DNA from: RGIG4608 sp045125655
GTDB lineage: Bacteria; Bacillota; Clostridia; Oscillospirales; CAG-272
Reading direction: 5' to 3'
Assembly: GCA_045125655.1 (NCBI GenBank)
Contig: JBGVNP010000177.1
Coordinates: 1-5,079 of the forward strand
Length of the DNA stretch: 5,079 nucleotides
Below, one piece after another: positions 1-3,952 of the stretch. Numbering within the stretch: the first letter of the stretch is position 1; each line of letters begins with the position of its first letter. The notes under the pieces are model-generated. The model saw only the letters and a list, made by a program, of their open reading frames with translations, searched no databases and was not told the DNA's origin. The position numbers and the translations under genes are program-made.

Positions 1-136
1 GTAAATTTTAGAAAATTACTCCGTAGGAGTGATTTTCGTAGTTTTGAAAGTACAATGCCGACCGTCGTACTTGTACGTAAGGGCGGTATTGGAGTTTCTA
101 AACCGATAATTCATTCTTGAATTATCGAAAATTTAC
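1..136. ncRNA. Candidate structured RNA or palindromic element, four-way-junction fold
   Basis: Seen directly: 1-9 (GTAAATTTT) is the exact inverse complement of 128-136 (AAAATTTAC), and everything between folds into three arms. Arm 1 is 11-20 with 28-37 (one G-U wobble; 21-22/26-27 can extend it). Arm 2 is long: 41-44 with 100-103, 46-49 with 95-98, 54-60 with 84-90 (one G-U), capped by 66-69 with 74-77 around CTTG. Arm 3 is a perfect 10-bp stem, 104-113 with 118-127, loop TTCT. The arms abut almost without spacers, as in a four-way junction, and a terminator follows at 177-212. I do not recognise it as tmRNA, RNase P, SRP, 6S or a riboswitch. It may begin left of the window. Alternatives are a DNA palindromic (REP/MITE-like) element, or the tail of a coding region: one plus-strand frame is open from 1 to about 117. 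The strand is inferred as plus only from the terminator. Confidence 0.42.
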
Positions 137-176
137 GTAAAGTCTGCAGAAACCAAGCGGTAAAGTTTTTCGGGGC

Positions 177-212
177 GTGGGGCGGCTTTTCAAAAAAGCC
201 CCACATCTTTTT
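177..212 (+). terminator. Rho-independent terminator after the left-edge structure
   Basis: GTGGGG (177-182) plus CTTTT (186-190) pairs with AAAAG (194-198) plus CCCCAC (199-204), leaving a three-base CGG bulge and a CAA loop. It is followed by ATCTTTTTATA, a T-tract on the plus strand. It would end whatever is transcribed rightwards from the left edge, including the structured segment 1-136. The spacer 137-176 shows nothing recognisable. Confidence 0.7.
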
Positions 213-298
213 ATAACTAACTTCTGCGCGACAAATCAAAATTTGAAAGCAAAGCTACAAACAAATTTTTAACACAAAATTCGATTTTTCATAATATG

Positions 299-331
299 GT
301 AATAGAGCGGGCGATGAACCTCGCTTATTAC
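299..331 (+). promoter_or_regulatory. 5' leader hairpin ahead of the micropeptide gene
   Basis: GTAATA (299-304) pairs with TATTAC (326-331), and AGCG (306-309) with CGCT (322-325). A single G (305) is bulged and GG/CC can close further at 310-311/319-320. The hairpin lies 34 bases before the start codon of the 30-residue ORF. A possible -10 (CATAAT, 290-295) sits directly upstream, but no good -35 pairs with it. No T-tract follows the hairpin, so a 5' UTR stability or translational element is more likely than a terminator. Bases 213-298 otherwise show only AT-rich sequence. Confidence 0.33.
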
Positions 332-365
332 ATTGATTGCCTTATGTGGCAGAAACGGAGCATTT

Positions 366-458
366 ATGAATAACTGTCTTTGCAACCTTTTTGAAAACGA
401 CTATATCTGGCTCATTCTTATTGCACTGCTTATTATCACCTGCTGCTGCAACAGATAA
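366..458 (+). CDS. Small cysteine-rich single-pass membrane peptide (30 aa), hypothetical
   Basis: A 30-codon ORF starts at ATG 366-368 and stops at TAA 456-458. The start is supported by a GGAG Shine-Dalgarno at 357-360 with five bases of spacing. The peptide has a polar N-terminus with a C-x-C pair (Cys4, Cys6), an acidic stretch (Glu10, Asp12), a hydrophobic segment of about 13 residues from Tyr13 to Thr25 that could span or insert into the membrane, then three consecutive cysteines (26-28) and a basic final residue. A strong terminator begins seven bases after the stop, so it is a self-contained monocistronic unit. Very short Cys-flanked hydrophobic peptides of this kind occur in Clostridia, but I cannot name a family or function. 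The cysteines could bind metal, form disulfides or be acylated; all of that is inference. The RBS, tight terminator and sensible composition argue against a chance ORF. Confidence 0.62.
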   Translation: MNNCLCNLFENDYIWLILIALLIITCCCNR

Positions 459-464
459 GTCAAA

Positions 465-497
465 AAGAGGGAAGCCGCGGCTTCCCTCTTGGTTTTT
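465..497 (+). terminator. Strong rho-independent terminator of the micropeptide gene
   Basis: A perfect self-complementary stem, 466-477 (AGAGGGAAGCCG) with 478-489, preceded by A's and followed by TTGGTTTTTAATT. It begins seven bases after the TAA of the small ORF. The G+C-rich stem and T-run (493-497) are typical of intrinsic termination; the A-tract at 462-466 gives weak bidirectional potential. Confidence 0.85.
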
Positions 498-529
498 AAT
501 TGTCTTTGCTTTACATTGAGAACTCCATC

Positions 530-604
530 CTTCGCAAAAAGATACGTTAAATCCCTCATACGAGGGACACAAAAAAAGAAAGACACCAAATTGGTGTACG
601 GGAA
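530..604. repeat. Repeat copy A: degenerate tRNA-Glu 3'-flank unit
   Basis: Positions 530-597 match 835-902 at 66 of 68 bases (differences: GATACG/GATGCG and AAATCCC/AAATTCC). The unit contains the small hairpin CCCTC-ATAC-GAGGG and the left arm of the tRNA terminator hairpin. After the shared part the right arm is missing, and the sequence jumps to GTACGGGAA (596-604), the same nine bases found inside the tRNA-Glu gene at 923-931. Copy A therefore looks like the tRNA 3' end plus its downstream flank with an internal deletion. It is non-coding. Confidence 0.75.
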
Positions 605-716
605 GGCTCACTTACGCGAGCTAAATTTGCCGAGGAGTTCCTGTGCAAGCACGGAACGTCCTTTCGTCAAATTTGCGAACCCGATCCCGAACAACAGGTC
701 GTTCGGTGATGGATTA
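605..716. other. Non-coding hairpin-containing spacer between repeat copies A and B
   Basis: No convincing gene. It contains GTTCC (638-642) and GTGC (644-647) pairing back with GCAC and GGAAC around a short AA-centred loop, nested inside a wider AAATTTG...CAAATTT inverted pair. Reading frames are open across it in both directions, but they run through the flanking repeats and have no RBS. It is likely part of the same dispersed repeat family as its neighbours. Confidence 0.4.
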
Positions 717-768
717 GTTCCCTCATACGAGGGGAACAAAAACAAGAAAATCCCGTACGGGTAATCGA
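717..768. repeat. Repeat copy B: shorter tRNA-Glu 3'-end remnant
   Basis: The hairpin GTTCCCTC-ATAC-GAGGGGAAC (717-737) repeats the CCTCATACGAGG motif seen near 554 and 859. After an A-rich stretch comes CCCGTACGGG (752-761), then TAATCGA. The tRNA-Glu gene has CCCGTACGGG at 920-929 followed by AATCGA. On the minus strand this reads as the end of the T loop, the T-stem and most of the acceptor strand of tRNA-Glu, with one inserted base, followed by the same downstream hairpin. The long terminator hairpin between them is missing in this copy. Confidence 0.6.
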
Positions 769-771
769 GAC

Positions 772-845
772 ACTATTTCTCGCAAGCGAGAAATAGTACC
801 AAGAATGCTATCGCATTCTTGCCCATAATTTTTGCTTCGCAAAAA
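772..845. repeat. Run of three consecutive perfect hairpins
   Basis: Three palindromes lie head to tail: 772-783 with 786-797 (12 bp, AA centre), 800-808 with 813-821 (9 bp, TATC loop), and 829-835 with 839-845 (7 bp, TTC loop). They lie just downstream of the tRNA terminator on the minus strand. No T-tract follows the first two. They may be extragenic palindromes, backup terminators or RNA-processing structures. No gene is visible here. Confidence 0.6.
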
Positions 846-902
846 GATGCGTTAAATTCCTCATACGAGGGACACAAAAAAAGAAAGACACCAAATTGGT
901 GT
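835..902. repeat. Repeat copy C: intact tRNA-Glu downstream unit
   Basis: This copy is joined to the complete tRNA-Glu gene, and its terminator hairpin retains both arms. Compared with copy A (530-597) it differs at two of 68 bases, so the duplication is recent or under selection. It contains the CCTC-ATAC-GAGG mini-hairpin at 859-870 and the left half of the terminator palindrome. Confidence 0.75.
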
Positions 903-914
903 CTTTCTTTTTTT
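874..914 (-). terminator. Terminator of the tRNA-Met/tRNA-Glu transcript
   Basis: A perfect inverted repeat of 19 bases per arm: 876-894 with 896-914, with one central base (895). On the minus strand it reads A7, a mixed stem, and ends in a run of seven T's (882 down to 876). The first base of the hairpin (914) is also the final A of the tRNA-Glu CCA, so there is no trailer between tRNA and terminator. Because the structure is symmetric it could also stop plus-strand transcription. Confidence 0.82.
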
Positions 915-988
915 GGTGACCCGTACGGGAATCGAACCCATGTTACAGCCGTGAAAGGGCCGTGTCTTAACCGCTTGACCAACGGGCC
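914..988 (-). tRNA. tRNA-Glu (anticodon TTC)
   Basis: On the minus strand the acceptor strand GGCCCGT (988-982) pairs with ACGGGTC (924-918) with one G-U. The anticodon loop CTTTCAC (plus 951-957) gives TTC, closed by CGGCC/GGCTG. The T-arm is ATGGG-TTCGATT-CCCGT, the discriminator is A (917), and an encoded CCA occupies 916-914. All arms are intact. It lies three bases downstream of tRNA-Met and shares its promoter and terminator. Fragments of its 3' end recur at 596-604 and 752-768. Confidence 0.96.
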
Positions 989-991
989 GAA

Positions 992-1068
992 TGGTAGCGG
1001 GAATTGGACTTGAACCCATGACCTATCGGGTATGAACCGATTGCTCTAGCCAACTGAGCTATCCCGCC
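992..1068 (-). tRNA. tRNA-Met, elongator type (anticodon CAT)
   Basis: On the minus strand the acceptor GGCGGGA (1068-1062) pairs with TCCCGCT (1002-996) with a terminal G-U. The D-arm GCTC/GAGC and the anticodon stem ATCGG/CCGAT are perfect, and the loop TTCATAC gives CAT. CCA is encoded at 994-992. The paired first acceptor base and lack of an initiator-type start rule out fMet; the TTCATAC loop fits elongator Met better than the lysidine-modified Ile2 tRNA, which also carries CAT. The T-stem has one mismatch (plus positions 1005 and 1017, A-G in the RNA). It is the first gene of a two-tRNA transcript. Confidence 0.93.
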
Positions 1069-1094
1069 ATTTACCGCACTACTGCGACTTGTTT

Positions 1095-1123
1095 ATTCTA
1101 TCATAACTGCGCGTTTTTGTCAA
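1095..1123 (-). promoter_or_regulatory. Sigma-A-type promoter of the tRNA pair
   Basis: On the minus strand there is a perfect -35 TTGACA (1123-1118), a 17-base spacer and -10 TAGAAT (1100-1095). It lies 27 bases before the first tRNA base. The near-consensus boxes with ideal spacing fit strong stable-RNA expression. Confidence 0.88.
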
Positions 1124-1248
1124 TACCTTTTTTTGAAAAAATATTATTTTTTATAAAAAATTATGTTTAGTGGGTGTATTCTATGCTTTATAACTTATAC
1201 ACATTTAATAATGCACGCAACAAATAATGTAAGTAATAACAAAAGGTC

Positions 1249-1277
1249 TTTACAACGCGAGAAAAATATGATAAAAT
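1249..1277 (+). promoter_or_regulatory. Sigma-A-type promoter of the phosphoesterase-glucokinase operon
   Basis: The -35 TTTACA (1249-1254), a 17-base spacer and -10 TAAAAT (1272-1277) lie 43 bases before the start codon. A short dyad AGAGT-ATA-ACTCT (1284-1296) falls in the expected early leader and could be an operator half-site pair or a stability hairpin; no regulator is suggested by the sequence. Bases 1124-1248 hold only AT-rich sequence. Confidence 0.78.
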
Positions 1278-1320
1278 AACATAAGAGTATAACTCTAATA
1301 TTATTAAGGATGGAAAAGCT

Positions 1321-2535
1321 ATGGATAAGATTTTAATTGCAATAGTTATTTTGGCGCTGGTTCTCGGCATATTCTGCGGAACGGTTTATCTTCTTAATGA
1401 GAACAATTACAAGGAAATGATTGAATATATTGATACCTTTGCTGTGGATGGCATCAGCTCGGATTACGTTCCTCAAAAGGATGAGCTTGGCAACTGGTAT
1501 TTCACAACCGATGAGGATTTTAAGGTTCTTCATCTCACCGATGTACATCTCACAGGCGGATTTATAAATAAGCTTGAGGACAGAAAGACCGTCAATGCGG
1601 TTGCGGCGATGGTTGCGGTAGAAGATCCCGATCTTGTTATCGTTACGGGTGATATTGCTTTTGCTATTCCCGAAACGGGCACGATAAACAACTACTATGC
1701 ACATCAGATGTTCATTCGTCTGATGGAAAATCTCGGCGTTTATTGGACTGTTACCTTTGGCAATCACGACGACGAGGCATTCAATTTCTATCGCCGTCAA
1801 GCAGTGGCAGATATGTATGCCGATGAAGGACTTGAAAGATGCCTATTTGTGCAGTCCCCCGATGGCGTTTCGGGTATGGGTAACCATGTTATCAACGTAA
1901 AGAACGGTGCGGGCGAGATTACAAAGTCCCTTATTATGATGGATACCCATGCATATATTCACTCAGATCTTTTGCTTGGAAGCATTGATGCGATCTTTTG
2001 GAATTATGACTGCGTTAAGCAGGATCAGGTTGATTGGTATGCAAATATTATCAATGAATATAACCCCAAATCATCCCTGATGTTCTTCCACATTCCTCTT
2101 GGTGAGGTAAAGACGGCTTATGACGAGTATGTTGCAAACGGCAGAGCGGATACAGAGAACGTTAAATGGCTTGGCGGAGTTGACGGCGAGGATAAGAGCG
2201 GAGAGATGGTATACTCCTCTCGAATCGAGGAGCAGCTTTTTGAAAAGGTTCTTGAGCTTGGCAATACAAAGGCGATGTTCTTCGGTCACGATCATCTCAA
2301 CAACTTTGTACTTGATTACAAGGGAGTTTTGTTCTCCTACGGTTATAGCATCGACTATTCTGCATACGGCGGTGATCTTGAAAACAAGGGTTTGCAGAGA
2401 GGATGCGCGGTTTTGACCCTTACCCCTGACGGTGAATTTAATGCCGAAAATATCGTTCACGAAAACTATTATCAGGATAAATATCAACCCAAAGATGGAA
2501 AAGAAGAGGTTGACATGACACCCTTGTACAAATAA
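1321..2535 (+). CDS. Membrane-anchored calcineurin-like metallophosphoesterase
   Basis: 404 residues. Residues 4-25 form one hydrophobic segment after a short basic N-terminus: a signal anchor or uncleaved signal peptide that should place the catalytic domain outside the membrane. The domain from about residue 66 carries the dimetal phosphoesterase motifs in order: D74-x-H76 (LTDVH), G110-D111 (VTGD), G147-N148-H149-D150, H257 (FFHIP) and G322-H323-D324-H325. All expected metal ligands are present, so it should be active. The layout resembles the Dcr2/purple-acid-phosphatase-29-like branch of metallophosphatases, whose substrates are often unknown; phosphomonoester or phosphodiester hydrolysis is the likely chemistry. 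Cys19 is not in a good lipobox, so a lipoprotein is unlikely. The start is supported by AAGGA at 1306-1310 and a promoter upstream. It shares an operon with the glucokinase 12 bases downstream, hinting at a sugar-phosphate or cell-surface phosphoester substrate, which is inference only. Confidence 0.93.
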   Translation: MDKILIAIVILALVLGIFCGTVYLLNENNYKEMIEYIDTFAVDGISSDYVPQKDELGNWYFTTDEDFKVLHLTDVHLTGGFINKLEDRKTVNAVAAMVAVEDPDLVIVTGDIAFAIPETGTINNYYAHQMFIRLMENLGVYWTVTFGNHDDEAFNFYRRQAVADMYADEGLERCLFVQSPDGVSGMGNHVINVKNGAGEITKSLIMMDTHAYIHSDLLLGSIDAIFWNYDCVKQDQVDWYANIINEYNPKSSLMFFHIPLGEVKTAYDEYVANGRADTENVKWLGGVDGEDKSGEMVYSSRIEEQLFEKVLELGNTKAMFFGHDHLNNFVLDYKGVLFSYGYSIDYSAYGGDLENKGLQRGCAVLTLTPDGEFNAENIVHENYYQDKYQPKDGKEEVDMTPLYK

Positions 2536-2547
2536 AAGGAGAAAAAT

Positions 2548-3495
2548 ATGTCTAAATATTATATTGGAATTGACCTTGGTGGCACGTTCATCAAGGGGGG
2601 GATAGTAAATGAAAACGGCGAGATCCTTGTTTCTGACAAGGTTCCCACGGAGGTTGAAAAGGGGGACAAGGGCGTTGCGGCAAACATCGTGCGCCTTGCG
2701 AATATGCTCCTGGAAAGCAAAGGGCTTACGACCTCGGAAATTGAAGGACTTGGTATTGGATCGCCCGGTATGATAGACTCGGCGGAAGGTAATGTTGTTT
2801 ATGCTAACAATCTCGGTTGGGAGAACTTCAAAATTTGTGACGAGATTTCCAATCAGCTTGGCGGAATCAAAGTAAAGATCGGAAATGACGCAAACGTTGC
2901 GGCTCTCGGTGAGGTTAAATTCGGCGCGGCAAGAAATTATAATTCTGCCATTATGATCACTCTTGGAACGGGTGTTGGCGGCGGTATCGTTATTGACGGC
3001 AAGCTCGTTGAGGGTAATCTCGGTGCAGGCGCGGAGCTTGGACATACCGTTATCGTTAAGGGCGGAGAACAGTGTTCTTGCGGACGAAAGGGATGTTTTG
3101 AGGCATATAGCTCGGCAACGGCTCTCATTCGCGATACAAGACGCGCGATGGAGGCCCATCCTGACTCTAAAATGTGGGAATGTGGCTCTCTTGACGAGGT
3201 TTGCGGAAAGACAGTTTTTGACTACGCGACCGTTGACGTATATGCAAAAGAGGTTGTTGACTCTTACATAGAGCATCTTGCTTGCGGACTTATAAATTAT
3301 GCTAATATATTCCGTCCTGAGGTTATTTTGCTCGGTGGCGGTGTTTGCGCGCAGGGTGATAATCTTATAAAGCCCTTGCAGGCAATTGTGGATAGAGAAA
3401 TCTATGCAGGTGATAAGGGTCCTCGTGTACCGATTCTTATTGCAGAGCTTGAAAATAGCGCGGGACTTCTTGGCGCGGCAGCGCTTTTGATGTAA
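2548..3495 (+). CDS. glk: ROK-family glucokinase
   Basis: 315 residues, the usual length for a bacterial ROK kinase. It should phosphorylate glucose (or a related hexose) to the 6-phosphate with ATP in the cytoplasm, feeding glycolysis. Seen: the N-terminal phosphate-binding loop DLGGT (9-13), GIGSPGMID (69-77) in the sugar domain, catalytic Asp114 in GNDAN, the glycine-rich LGTGVGGG (139-146), the ROK signature E163-x-G-H166, and the zinc site with His166, Cys176, Cys178 and Cys183 (CSCGRKGC). LLGGGV near residue 261 is the C-terminal adenosine motif. There is no N-terminal helix-turn-helix, so it is an enzyme rather than a ROK repressor. The start is set by AAAGGAG (2535-2541), six bases before the ATG. 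It is co-transcribed with the phosphoesterase. A G7 run covers codons 16-18. An N-acetylglucosamine, mannose or allose kinase cannot be fully excluded, but the closest pattern is the Firmicutes glucokinase. Confidence 0.93.
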   Translation: MSKYYIGIDLGGTFIKGGIVNENGEILVSDKVPTEVEKGDKGVAANIVRLANMLLESKGLTTSEIEGLGIGSPGMIDSAEGNVVYANNLGWENFKICDEISNQLGGIKVKIGNDANVAALGEVKFGAARNYNSAIMITLGTGVGGGIVIDGKLVEGNLGAGAELGHTVIVKGGEQCSCGRKGCFEAYSSATALIRDTRRAMEAHPDSKMWECGSLDEVCGKTVFDYATVDVYAKEVVDSYIEHLACGLINYANIFRPEVILLGGGVCAQGDNLIKPLQAIVDREIYAGDKGPRVPILIAELENSAGLLGAAALLM

Positions 3496-3507
3496 TGAAA
3501 TATATTG

Positions 3508-3536
3508 ATGCCCCCATAAATTTATGGGGGCATTAT
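3508..3536 (+). terminator. Palindromic terminator of the glucokinase operon
   Basis: A perfect 26-base palindrome, 3508-3520 with 3521-3533 (ATGCCCCCATAAA and its complement), begins 12 bases after the stop codon. The CCCCC/GGGGG core is strong, but the following T-tract (CATTATTGAC) is poor, so termination may be partial. The symmetric stem is the same on both strands. Confidence 0.7.
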
Positions 3537-3561
3537 TGACCTATAAATTTGGATTTAGAGC

Positions 3562-3882
3562 GCACTATGTTCGCACTAACCCACCGATTGTTTTGCACCG
3601 CTTTTTCAAAAGCGGTCGCCCGCGCGGCGTGAGCGCAAAAAACGGCCCTTTCTTTTGTTAGCTTTTCTTTGGGCCTCTTTTTTCCAAAGAAAAGCGGCTA
3701 AAAAGTCTTGGTATTAAAAGATAGTTTGTGTTTATAACGCTTTTTTCTTTGGCATAAGAGCCACAAAGAAAAAAGCTTGGCAAAAAAGAAATGGCGTATC
3801 GCCTACGCGGCGGGCGGTTACTTTTTTGAGAAAAAGTAACCAAAAAACTTTTTTAACCGTTTGGTCTGTGCTAACATAGTGC
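3562..3882. mobile_element. MITE-like or dispersed intergenic element with terminal inverted repeats
   Basis: GCACTATGTTCGCAC (3562-3576) is matched in inverse complement by GTGCTAACATAGTGC (3868-3882) at 14 of 15 positions, 321 bp end to end. Subterminal CGCCCGC (3617-3623) and GCGGGCG (3810-3816) extend the symmetry. Inside are hairpins 3597-3605/3608-3616, 3661-3672/3684-3695, 3739-3751/3764-3776 (13 bp perfect), 3794-3798/3804-3808 and 3816-3826/3831-3841 (11 bp perfect). No ORF with an RBS is present. CTATAA occurs outside both ends (3541-3546 and 3900-3905) but not adjacent to the repeats, so it is weak evidence for a target duplication. The element sits between convergent genes, a tolerated insertion site. 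It could instead be a long structured RNA or a clustered-hairpin repeat; mobility is inference. Confidence 0.55.
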
Positions 3883-3908
3883 CCGACAGCGGAAAAAATC
3901 TATAAGAA

Positions 3909-3944
3909 TAATAAAAAGCTCTGCTGATTTTCAGCAGAGCTTTT
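3909..3944 (-). terminator. Rho-independent terminator of the glutamate synthase-like gene
   Basis: A 14-bp perfect stem, 3914-3927 with 3931-3944, with a TTT loop, lies nine bases past the minus-strand stop codon. On the minus strand the stem runs into TTTTTATTATT. On the plus strand it is followed by a TTTTGTTTTTT tract, so it can serve both directions. Confidence 0.86.
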
Positions 3945-3952
3945 GTTTTTTA

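Noticed and set aside
1..117. A plus-strand open frame of 38 codons at the left edge as the C-terminus of a protein
   Set aside because: It is too short to recognise, and the segment is dominated by RNA-like pairing; kept only as an alternative explanation.
489..764. A 91-codon plus-strand ORF through the repeat block, and minus-strand ORFs at 342-611 and 773-982
   Set aside because: They translate terminators, repeat hairpins and tRNA sequence. They have no RBS, and their similarity to each other comes from the DNA repeat.
530..902. A CRISPR-like array made of the repeated units
   Set aside because: There are only three degenerate copies with irregular spacing (about 120-190 bases), each unit is linked to tRNA sequence, and no cas gene is present.
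2071..3276. A 401-codon minus-strand open frame across the phosphoesterase-glucokinase junction
   Set aside because: It is antisense to two genes with complete domain motifs, has no RBS or recognisable domain, and has shadow-type composition.
3494..3538. A 14-codon ORF starting in the stop/ATG overlap (TAATG) of the glucokinase gene
   Set aside because: It consists mostly of the terminator palindrome and has no RBS or conserved character.
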